Assembly (NCBI RefSeq): GCF_000381525.1
Contig: NZ_KB906620.1
Location: forward strand, 1-43,626
DNA: 43,626 nt
Direction: 5' to 3'
Source of the DNA: Peptostreptococcus anaerobius VPI 4330 = DSM 2949
GTDB lineage: Bacteria; Bacillota; Clostridia; Peptostreptococcales; Peptostreptococcaceae
Positions 8,393-15,426 of the stretch are shown one piece after another. Under the pieces are notes generated by a model. That model searched no databases. It saw only the letters and a program-made list of their open reading frames with translations, and was not told the DNA's origin. A program made the position numbers and the translations under genes. How positions within the stretch are numbered: the first letter of the stretch is position 1; each line of letters starts with the position of its first letter.

Positions 8393-9115
8393 ATGATAAA
8401 ATATGCAGTTGTTGATAGGCGGATGGAGGAGGATATGAGGTCAAAACTTGAGGCTGAGGCTTATACAATAGTCGAATCCTACGACCACAAAAACCTATAT
8501 GACGCCATTAGGTCTCATGTTGACATAGGCATATTTTCTGTGGGCGACAAACTGATAGCATCTAAAGAATCCTATGCTTATTACCAGACGGCGATAGGTG
8601 ATAAGTTGCCTAAGCACTCTATCATAAGTGGAAGTAGGTATTTAGGTCTCAAATATCCGGAAGACATAGTCTATAATTTTTCTTTTTCAGGAAAGTATGG
8701 TATTGGTAAACTTGACAATATAGATCCTGCTGTAATTGATGCAGTATTAGACCAAGTGCCTACAAGTGAGTTGATAGATGTAAGACAGGGTTATGCAGCC
8801 TGTTCCATATGTTGGGTTGATGAGAGGTCTTTAATAACTAGCGATAGGGGTATTGCCAAGATCCTAAGAGCCTATGATATAGATGTGCTGGAGATAGATA
8901 AAGGACATATAGACCTTTTTGATATGGACTATGGCTTTATAGGAGGAGCTACATCTAGTTTGGAGGATGGCAGGATAGTATTCTTTGGTGATGTTTATAG
9001 TCATCCAGACGGAGAGAGAATGGTAGAATTTATAAGGTCAAAGTCTAAGGAATATCTATGTCTATCAAGTGGAAGGCTAAAAGACTACGGCGGTATGCTT
9101 GTGATTTGTGAATAA
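8393..9115 (+). CDS. DUF6873 family protein (GME/pentein-like fold)
   Basis: A 240-residue cytosolic protein resembling the DUF6873 'GME fold' family, distantly related by fold to amidinotransferases and dimethylarginine hydrolases. Features that suggest this are repeated strand-rich units, the FIGGATSSL segment, FFGDVYSHPD with a His, and a C-terminal YGG...C with a Cys as the next-to-last residue, roughly where penteins carry their nucleophile. No enzyme activity is known to me for this family. It begins 39 bp after the phosphatase-glycosyltransferase gene, has no obvious Shine-Dalgarno site and may rely on translation from that gene. It has no transmembrane segment or signal peptide. The family call is from recognition of overall pattern and is only moderately sure. 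Confidence 0.6.
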   Translation: MIKYAVVDRRMEEDMRSKLEAEAYTIVESYDHKNLYDAIRSHVDIGIFSVGDKLIASKESYAYYQTAIGDKLPKHSIISGSRYLGLKYPEDIVYNFSFSGKYGIGKLDNIDPAVIDAVLDQVPTSELIDVRQGYAACSICWVDERSLITSDRGIAKILRAYDIDVLEIDKGHIDLFDMDYGFIGGATSSLEDGRIVFFGDVYSHPDGERMVEFIRSKSKEYLCLSSGRLKDYGGMLVICE

Positions 9116-9165
9116 GTAATAAAGTAAAAAAGTAAAGCAAATAAAAAAGTAAAGGATGAAGTACA

Positions 9166-9777
9166 ATGGTAAATCAAGAAATTATTATAAGAGTAGTATT
9201 ATTGGCTATTGTTGGTGCAATAATAGGTTATAGTACAAATGTTATAGCGGTCAAGATGCTTTTTAGACCACTTAAACCCTACAAGATACCAGTGATCAAT
9301 TATGAATTGTGGGGTCTTATACCAAAGAGAAGGGATGATATAGCCAAGAATATAGGCAAGGCAGTTGGTGAAGAGCTAGTTGACTACGACAAGCTTGTAG
9401 ATGGCATGATAAGACCAGAGGACAAGAAAGAGATAAAAGCCTATATAAACTCAAGGGTAGAGTATATTATCAATGAAAAGATAAGTTTTATACCGACTAT
9501 GTTTAGGCCTATGGTCCTATCAGGCATAGGTGAAGTACTCAATGAAGAGATAGACAAGGGTATGGATGATGTCATAGATAAGGTAAAGGACAAGGTCAAG
9601 TCTAGGATAGATGTAGGTCAAATGGTAGAAGAGAAGATAGGTGAGTTAGATTTGGTTCAGCTAGAGGAACTTATTATGGGTCTATCTAAAAAAGAGCTAA
9701 AGCACATTGAAAATCTAGGCCTAGTTCTAGGATTCTTGATAGGTATAGTACAAGGGATAATAACAATATTTATATAA
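9166..9777 (+). CDS. Short DUF445 family membrane protein
   Basis: 203 residues with one hydrophobic segment at each end (about 5-32 and 183-203) and a charged helical middle. The N-terminal GAIIGYSTNVIAVKMLFRPL is the hallmark of DUF445 proteins; YheB-type members are nearly twice as long, so this is the compact form with a single central helical block (about 70-180). Topology suggests a hairpin anchored in the membrane with the middle on one side. The role of the family is unknown; some members have been linked to the envelope. It has an AAAGGATG ribosome site and follows the DUF6873 gene by 50 bp, so the three genes from 6248 probably form one transcript. Confidence 0.75.
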   Translation: MVNQEIIIRVVLLAIVGAIIGYSTNVIAVKMLFRPLKPYKIPVINYELWGLIPKRRDDIAKNIGKAVGEELVDYDKLVDGMIRPEDKKEIKAYINSRVEYIINEKISFIPTMFRPMVLSGIGEVLNEEIDKGMDDVIDKVKDKVKSRIDVGQMVEEKIGELDLVQLEELIMGLSKKELKHIENLGLVLGFLIGIVQGIITIFI

Positions 9778-9794
9778 ATTAGGTGGCGCTTAAT

Positions 9795-9823
9795 TTGACA
9801 ATTCGAGATATTTAAAATAGAAT
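9795..9823 (+). promoter_or_regulatory. Near-consensus promoter with no gene behind it
   Basis: TTGACA (9795-9800), 17-bp spacer, TAGAAT (9818-9823). The next downstream structure is the hairpin at 9839-9909 and the next gene runs the other way, so this promoter seems to drive only a very short transcript. Confidence 0.55.
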
Positions 9824-9829
9824 TTACCA

Positions 9830-9894
9830 TAATAAAATAATAGCGTTGATAGTAAGATCTACCCTCTCAGTCATATAACTGGGAGGGTATTTTT
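9830..9894 (+). ncRNA. Candidate small RNA of about 65 nt ending in an intrinsic terminator
   Basis: From the predicted start near 9830 the transcript would carry TAGCGTTGATAGTAA and then a terminator: ACCCTCTCAGT (9861-9871) pairs with ACTGGGAGGGT (9878-9888) around a CATATA loop, followed by a T run. The outer arms (9839-9855 and 9894-9909) also pair and recur at 42886. The terminator could instead serve the DUF445 gene alone; expression is not shown. Confidence 0.4.
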
Positions 9895-9909
9895 TACCAC
9901 CAACGCTAT
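9839..9909. repeat. Hairpin element with AATAGCGTTGATAGTAA arms (copy 1)
   Basis: The left arm at 9839-9855 pairs imperfectly with TTACCACCAACGCTAT at 9894-9909. The interior is the terminator stem. A second copy with the same arm sequence but a different interior lies at 42886-42959, so this is a dispersed element. Confidence 0.55.
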
Positions 9910-9951
9910 CTACTATTGAACAATAGTTTTACTTAACTTGCTATTAATTTC

Positions 9952-11361
9952 TTATTCCCAATAATCTAGGTCCTTTGAATCAAGACCGACAACCTTAGAA
10001 TGGAATACAGGTTCCTGACCTGCTTTTCTCTGCTTTTCGTAGTCCTTAGCAGCCTTTATAGCAACACCACCCATGATTACACAACATGGTATATTTATTA
10101 GGGCCATAAGTCCCATTGTTATGTCTGCAGATGCCCAAGCAGCATCCATTTCCATAGTAGCACCAACGAATACTATTATAGCAGCTACTACATAGAAACC
10201 TATCATAAAAGTCTTACCAGGCTTCTTGTTACCATTTAGGTAAGATAGACCTGTTTCACAATAGTATAGGTTACCTATAAGAGTAGTGAAAGCGAACATG
10301 ATCATAGCTATTGTTATAAATAAAGGTCCGAAAGATCCGAATACTGACCTAAGTGACTCCTGTACCATAGGAGCTCCCGCTAATTCCTCTTTCATAGGAA
10401 TACCTGATACAAGTATCATAAAGGCTGTTGCTGAACAAATAACGATTGTATCTATATATACAGATAGTACCTGTACTAGACCCTGTTTAACTGGGTGTGA
10501 TACTTCAGCTGAAGCTGCTGCATTTGGAGCAGAACCAACACCTGCTTCGTTAGAGTATAATCCACGTTTGATACCGTAGATTAGACAAGAACCAGCAAGA
10601 CCACCAGCAAATGAACGACCGCTAAAAGCATCAGTAAATATTAACTTTATAACTTCTGGGAACATTCCTATGTTCATTATTACTACTATTAGAGATACTA
10701 TTATATAAGCAACTCCCATAAATGGAACAATAACTTCTGTAACACGGATCATTCTCTTTCCACCACCAACTATTGATATAAATACTGCAATAGCGATTAT
10801 AGCACCAATAATCATTGGAGTAGTCTTTGGATTGTAGAATGAGTATATAGAGAATGTAGACTGTAGGTTATAAGAACAAAGTAGGTTGAATCCTAAACCA
10901 TATGTAAGTATAAGGAATACTACGAATAGAGATGCAAGAGTCTTGTTCTTTAGGGCAGATTCTATATAGTAGGCTGGGCCACCATAGCATCCACCAGTTT
11001 CCTTGTCTCTACGCTTGTATATCTGTGCTAGAGTAGACTCTATAAATGCAGTTGCTGAACCAACAATCGCAAGAACCCACATCCAAAATGCTGCACCTGG
11101 TCCACCAAGTACTATGGCTGTAGATACACCAACTATATTACCTGTACCAACTCTTGAGGCAGTTGAAACCATAAGCGCCTGGAAAGAAGATACCTGTCCT
11201 TTTTGATCAGGCTTTTCCATTACAGCCCTCAAAGATTCCCTAAAAAGTCTTAATTGTATAAATCCTGTTTTAAAACTGAAATAAATTCCTGCTACTGCTA
11301 AAACAACTATAAGAATAGGGTAGTACATCACGTCATCGATTTTTGTTAATACTTCTAAAAT
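9952..11361 (-). CDS. Alanine/glycine:cation symporter (AGCS family), apparent ATT start
   Basis: About 469 residues of a multi-spanning sodium-coupled amino-acid carrier. Recognisable AGCS segments are FQALMVSTASRVGTGNIVGVSTAI, the PGAAFWMWV region, GGPAYYIES, and YSNEAGVGSAPNAAA, plus some ten hydrophobic helices. The only in-frame GTG/ATG codons (11331, 11328) lie nearly 40 nt from any ribosome site. An AAAGGAGG at 11370-11377 sits 8 nt from an ATT at 11361, and the residues then encoded (LEVLTKIDDVMYYP) look like a normal AGCS N-terminus, with a TGA just upstream. The start is therefore called as ATT, a codon held down by IF3. Alanine or glycine uptake suits the fermentative lifestyle. 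Monocistronic, with a promoter at 11410-11438. Confidence 0.9.
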   Translation of the reverse strand: MLEVLTKIDDVMYYPILIVVLAVAGIYFSFKTGFIQLRLFRESLRAVMEKPDQKGQVSSFQALMVSTASRVGTGNIVGVSTAIVLGGPGAAFWMWVLAIVGSATAFIESTLAQIYKRRDKETGGCYGGPAYYIESALKNKTLASLFVVFLILTYGLGFNLLCSYNLQSTFSIYSFYNPKTTPMIIGAIIAIAVFISIVGGGKRMIRVTEVIVPFMGVAYIIVSLIVVIMNIGMFPEVIKLIFTDAFSGRSFAGGLAGSCLIYGIKRGLYSNEAGVGSAPNAAASAEVSHPVKQGLVQVLSVYIDTIVICSATAFMILVSGIPMKEELAGAPMVQESLRSVFGSFGPLFITIAMIMFAFTTLIGNLYYCETGLSYLNGNKKPGKTFMIGFYVVAAIIVFVGATMEMDAAWASADITMGLMALINIPCCVIMGGVAIKAAKDYEKQRKAGQEPVFHSKVVGLDSKDLDYWE

Positions 11362-11409
11362 AAGTCATTCCTCCTTTAATGTTTGATATGTATTAATCAT
11401 TACACCTAT

Positions 11410-11438
11410 ATTATCCTATAATATTATAAAAAAATCAA
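11410..11438 (-). promoter_or_regulatory. Promoter of the AGCS symporter
   Basis: On the minus strand TTGATT (11438-11433), 17-bp spacer, GATAAT (11415-11410). It lies about 50 bp before the ATT start and its AAAGGAGG site. Confidence 0.55.
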
Positions 11439-11476
11439 GGAATATATGGATAAAAATGCAAGAAAAATTATATAAT

Positions 11477-11502
11477 TTGCAATTAATATATAATAATTGC
11501 AA
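11477..11502. promoter_or_regulatory. Inverted repeat TTGCAATTA/TAATTGCAA in the symporter-ior gap
   Basis: A perfect 9-bp inverted repeat with an 8-bp centre; a third half-site AAATTGCAA lies near 11568-11576. It sits about 40 bp upstream of the symporter -35 box. It may be an operator for an unknown regulator. The rest of the 11362-11954 gap is AT-rich, with no gene seen. Confidence 0.35.
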
Positions 11503-11861
11503 TTTTATTTGAGAAAATGAGATTTTATTACCTTATAACCCCTCTGAAATAGGTTTTCATCATGATTAAATTGCAAGATGATAATACAAATATATCAGTT
11601 TGTAAATTAAAAATCTATTTTAATGAAAGATTTTATTTATATTATTCATTTGATGTATCTTTTAAATAAAGAAAGAATATATCATATGATAAACGATATT
11701 AATAAAAGTATAAAATCAAAAAAATTTTTATTATTATGCAAACTGACTCTATTTATATAATTAACTCTAGTGAACTGAAAAATAACTTTTTAAAAATTAA
11801 TTTTTCTGAAGATTAAGTTTATTTATATATTGTTTAAAAATATTAAAAAATAAACAATGTG

Positions 11862-11890
11862 TTGACATAGAAGTTTCTTGAGATTATAAT
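11862..11890 (+). promoter_or_regulatory. Perfect consensus promoter of the ior-ptb-buk cluster
   Basis: TTGACA (11862-11867), 17-bp spacer, TATAAT (11885-11890). All twelve consensus bases match, so strong expression is expected unless repressed. The leader to iorA is about 58 nt. Confidence 0.8.
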
Positions 11891-11954
11891 CAGCTTATAA
11901 AGTAATCAGAAGCAAATAATAATATTTAAGCTATCATAGCTTGGGAGGATTTGT

Positions 11955-13742
11955 ATGAAAAAGTTGATGACTGGCGATGAAGCCATAGCAAGAGGAGTAT
12001 ATGAGGCAGGTGTAAAATACGCTGCTGCATATCCAGGTACACCAAGTACTGAAATATTGGAAAACCTTTCTAAAGTTGATTCAAAAGAGATGATTGCTGA
12101 GTGGGCACCAAACGAAAAGGTCGCCCTAGAATCTGCAATAGGAGCCTGTGTAGCAGGGGCTAGGTCTTTTGCAGCCATGAAGCACGTAGGACTAAATGTT
12201 GCCGCTGACCCATTTTTTACAGCATCTTATTCAGGTGTAAATGGTGGACTAGTGATTGTAAGTGCTGATGAGCCAGGTCAATTTTCATCTCAGAACGAGC
12301 AGGACAACAGGAATTTGGCAAGAGCTGCCTTTGTTCCTATGTTTGAACCAGCAGATAGTCAGGAGTGTAAGGTCATGGTTAAAGAGGCCTATAAGTTGAG
12401 TGAAATCCATGATGCTCCTATAATGATAAGGATGACAACTAGAGTCTGTCACTCTAAGGGCCTAGTCGAATTAGAGGACAGGCAAGATGTACCTATAAAG
12501 GAATGGAAGAAAGAGCCTACTAAATATGTAATGGTACCTGCAAATGCCAAGGTCAGAAAGCAGCATATATTCAAGAGGATGGATGACCTATTTGAATACT
12601 CAAATGAATGTGAGTTCAACCTTACTGAGTACTATGACAAGAAAATAGGTATTATAGCATCAGGTGATTGCTACCTATATGCAAAAGAAGTCTTTGGAGA
12701 AGATGCCTCATACCTAAAGGTTGGATTTTCAAATCCACTTCCTGACAAGTTGTTCAAAGAATTTGCTAGTAAGGTAGATAAAATATATGTAATAGAAGAA
12801 AATGACCCTATAATGGAAACACACATCAAGGCTCTTGGTATAGAGTGCCATGGCAAGGATGTATTTCCTAGGTATGGAGAAATGATACCTGAGGTTATAA
12901 GAAAATCGGTATACGGACAAGATGTCAAGATAGACCAAGCTGCCAAGGAAGTGATGATAAACAGGGCTCCGACTTTCTGTGCTGGATGTCCGCATAGGGG
13001 ATTCTTCTATACTCTTGGCAAGAGGAAGAATGTCATGATATCAGGGGATATAGGTTGCTATACTCTTGGGTTTGGGGCTCCATACAATGCCATGGATATG
13101 ACACTTTGTATGGGAGCAAGTATCAGTATGGGTCACGGTGCATCACAGGTATTTAAGATGGATCAAAACCAAGACAAAAAGGTTATATCTGTAATAGGAG
13201 ACTCTACTTTCTTCCACACAGGTATCAACTCCTTATTAAATGTTGTATACAACAATTCATCCACAGTGACTTGTATCTTGGACAACAGGATTACAGGCAT
13301 GACTGGTCAGCAGCAAAATCCTGGGACTGGTTATACAGCCCAGGGCAGCCAAACTAATGAGGTAGATATAGAATCAGTTGTAAGGGCCATAGGTGTAAAG
13401 AATATAAGAAGGGTAAATCCTAACAAGTTAGAAGAGGTAGAAGCTGCATTTGACTGGGCATTGGGCCTAGATGAGCCTTCAGTGATAATAACATGGTGGC
13501 CATGTGCACTTAAGGTCCAGTCAGAGGAAGACAAGAAAAACTTCCCAGGATCATTTAAGGACAAGTACAGTGTAGACCAAGATACATGTATAGGCTGTAA
13601 GAAGTGTACTAAGACAGGTTGTCCGGCTATATCTTTCAAGACTGATATTAAGAAGTCTTCAATAGATATAAACAAGTGTGTAGGTTGTAGTGTATGTGCC
13701 CAGGTATGTCCTGTAGGAGCGATAGGAAAGGTGGTTCAATAA
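11955..13742 (+). CDS. iorA: Indolepyruvate:ferredoxin oxidoreductase, alpha subunit
   Basis: 595 residues. This subunit holds the thiamine diphosphate and iron-sulfur centres of the enzyme that converts aryl pyruvates plus CoA to aryl-acetyl-CoA, CO2 and reduced ferredoxin. Visible parts: N-terminal pyrimidine-binding domain starting MTGDEAIARG, CAGCPHRGFF, the TPP/Mg motif region GDSTFFHTGINSLLN with DNRITGMTGQQ, and two C-terminal 4Fe-4S sites (C545, C548, C551, C556 and C575, C578, C581, C585). The first cluster has the unusual C-x2-C-x2-C-x4-C spacing typical of this family. GGGAGG precedes the ATG; iorB follows after one base, so the two subunits are translated together. Substrates come from transaminated Trp, Phe and Tyr. 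Activity on other 2-oxoacids is possible. Confidence 0.95.
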   Translation: MKKLMTGDEAIARGVYEAGVKYAAAYPGTPSTEILENLSKVDSKEMIAEWAPNEKVALESAIGACVAGARSFAAMKHVGLNVAADPFFTASYSGVNGGLVIVSADEPGQFSSQNEQDNRNLARAAFVPMFEPADSQECKVMVKEAYKLSEIHDAPIMIRMTTRVCHSKGLVELEDRQDVPIKEWKKEPTKYVMVPANAKVRKQHIFKRMDDLFEYSNECEFNLTEYYDKKIGIIASGDCYLYAKEVFGEDASYLKVGFSNPLPDKLFKEFASKVDKIYVIEENDPIMETHIKALGIECHGKDVFPRYGEMIPEVIRKSVYGQDVKIDQAAKEVMINRAPTFCAGCPHRGFFYTLGKRKNVMISGDIGCYTLGFGAPYNAMDMTLCMGASISMGHGASQVFKMDQNQDKKVISVIGDSTFFHTGINSLLNVVYNNSSTVTCILDNRITGMTGQQQNPGTGYTAQGSQTNEVDIESVVRAIGVKNIRRVNPNKLEEVEAAFDWALGLDEPSVIITWWPCALKVQSEEDKKNFPGSFKDKYSVDQDTCIGCKKCTKTGCPAISFKTDIKKSSIDINKCVGCSVCAQVCPVGAIGKVVQ

Positions 13743-13743
13743 G

Positions 13744-14316
13744 ATGACTAAGAATATATTACTAACTGGAATAGGCGGACAGGGGACTATAACAGCCAGC
13801 AAGTTGCTTACTATAGGTCTTATGAGTGCAGGTTATGACGTAAAGATGAGTGAAGTCCACGGTATGAGTCAGAGAGAAGGACAGGTCCTTACCCATCTGA
13901 GATATGGAGACAAGGTATATTCACCGGTTGTGCCACAGGGGGAAGCGGATATAATAATGGGATTTGAGGAGTTAGAGGTCCTAAGAAATATCGACTATCT
14001 TAGAGAGGATGGTGTAGTGGTATTAAATACAGCTAGGTTCAACCCAATTGGAGTCTTATCAGGCAAGGACAAGTATCCAGAAAATACTAAAGAACTGATA
14101 GAAGCTAGGTCTGGCAAGGTATATGCCTTTGATGCAAGTGAAGAAGCCAAAAAGCTAGGCAACCAAAAAGTAATGAATATAATCCTCCTAGGAACTATAA
14201 TCAAGAAGATGAATCTTGAAGAAATAGACTGGGATAAAATAATTGAAGAAAATGTTAAAGAAAAATTCATAGAAATTAATAAAAAAGCACTAAGAGTGGG
14301 TATTGAACTAGTATAA
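13744..14316 (+). CDS. iorB: Indolepyruvate:ferredoxin oxidoreductase, beta subunit
   Basis: 190 residues, the gamma-type domain of 2-oxoacid:ferredoxin oxidoreductases. The N-terminus LLTGIGGQGTITASKLL is a family signature, followed by EVHGMSQREGQVLTHLRYG, which is specific to the IorB branch. It pairs with IorA to build the cytosolic alpha2beta2 enzyme. The start ATG is one base after the iorA stop, the arrangement expected for equal subunit supply. A 14-bp hairpin follows in the gap to ptb, which may separate the expression of the two halves of the cluster. Confidence 0.95.
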   Translation: MTKNILLTGIGGQGTITASKLLTIGLMSAGYDVKMSEVHGMSQREGQVLTHLRYGDKVYSPVVPQGEADIIMGFEELEVLRNIDYLREDGVVVLNTARFNPIGVLSGKDKYPENTKELIEARSGKVYAFDASEEAKKLGNQKVMNIILLGTIIKKMNLEEIDWDKIIEENVKEKFIEINKKALRVGIELV

Positions 14317-14389
14317 TGATTAAGAGGGTCAAATAATGCGGAAAAAGTTTTTTTGAACCTTTTGAAGATTTGATACATCCACCGGTGAA

Positions 14390-14428
14390 GTAATGAGTAC
14401 TAATCGGTATATGGTTAGTACTCATTGC
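14390..14428 (+). other. Long perfect hairpin between iorB and ptb
   Basis: GTAATGAGTACTAA (14390-14403) pairs with TTAGTACTCATTGC (14415-14428) around an 11-nt loop, 14 pairs with one G-U. No T run follows, so it is not a classical terminator; an RNA processing or stability role, or a protein-binding site, is possible. Confidence 0.6.
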
Positions 14429-14488
14429 TGATTATAAAATCCAATGGAGTCTGCAAGATGCAAAGGATAAAATGTGAAGGAGAATAAT

Positions 14489-15385
14489 ATGGTAAAGAAT
14501 TTTGACGAAGTAATTGAGAGGGTAAGGGCCTTTAAGGAGATGAAAAGATGTGCTGTCTGTATGGCTGATGAAGCTGCCATAGGCGGGGCTATAGAGGCAG
14601 AAAAGTTGGGTCTAGCCTGGCCGATATTCGTAGGTCATGAGTCTGAAATTAAAGAAGAGTTAAAAAAACTAGGTGTTGATAAAGACTATGAAATAATAGG
14701 CGTAGATGAAGACTCAAAGGCTGCTGAAAAGGTAGTAGAACTAGTAAGAGAGGGAAATGCAGACTTTATACTAAAGGGTCACATAGAGACAGCTGTTCTT
14801 ATGAGGGCTGTAGTTGACAAGGAAAAGGGCCTTAGGACAGACAAGTTGATGACACATATGTCGTTTGAACAGATGCCTACCTACCACAAGCTGATAACTA
14901 TAACAGATGGTGGCATGTGTATGTACCCAGATGTAGAACAAAAGCAGAAGATAATTGAAAATGCAGTAGAAATATACCGTAACCTAGGCTATGAGAGGCC
15001 AAAGGTAGCTGTATTGTCTGCTGTTGAAAGGGTCAACCCTAAGATGCAATCGACTGTAGACGCAGCTGAATTAAAGAGAAGAAACCAAAAAGGTATCATA
15101 AAGAATTGCCTAGTTGAAGGTCCAATATCATTTGACCTTGCCTACAAGAAGGGGGCAGCCGAGATAAAGGGATTTGAGAGTGAGGTAGCCGGAGATCCTG
15201 ATATCTTACTTGTTCCAGATATACAAGCGGGTAATATATTGGATAAGTCATTTAATTTTGCAGGTGGTGGAAAGATGGCAGGATTTATTGTTGGAGCCAA
15301 GTGTCTTATAGTCCTTACATCTAGGAGTGCATCAGCAGAAGAGAAGTACTATTCAATAGCAATGGCAGCCCTTGCCCAGCACTAG
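14489..15385 (+). CDS. ptb: Phosphate butyryltransferase (phosphate acyltransferase)
   Basis: 298 residues of the phosphate acetyl/butyryl transferase family: acyl-CoA plus phosphate gives acyl-phosphate plus CoA. Landmarks are the N-terminal basic segment leading to CMADEAAIGGA, LKGHIETAVLMRAV, ITDGGMCMYPD, and the C-terminal GGGKMAGFIVGAKCLIVLTSRS active-site region. The ATG at 14489 is chosen because AAGGAG lies 7 nt before it; the earlier GTG overlaps that site. With butyrate kinase 41 bp downstream and ior upstream, it likely turns acyl- or aryl-acetyl-CoA from 2-oxoacid oxidation into the acyl phosphate. Butyrate itself is the usual substrate, so the link to aromatic acids is inference from gene order. 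Confidence 0.93.
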   Translation: MVKNFDEVIERVRAFKEMKRCAVCMADEAAIGGAIEAEKLGLAWPIFVGHESEIKEELKKLGVDKDYEIIGVDEDSKAAEKVVELVREGNADFILKGHIETAVLMRAVVDKEKGLRTDKLMTHMSFEQMPTYHKLITITDGGMCMYPDVEQKQKIIENAVEIYRNLGYERPKVAVLSAVERVNPKMQSTVDAAELKRRNQKGIIKNCLVEGPISFDLAYKKGAAEIKGFESEVAGDPDILLVPDIQAGNILDKSFNFAGGGKMAGFIVGAKCLIVLTSRSASAEEKYYSIAMAALAQH

Positions 15386-15426
15386 GAAACTGCTTACTTG
15401 AAAATTATTTTATAAAGGAGAAAAAT

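Noticed and set aside
14360-14430. Faint likeness to the 3' end of 23S rRNA (ACTAATCGG-type text)
   Set aside because: Only short matching words; no rRNA gene context and the structure is a simple hairpin.
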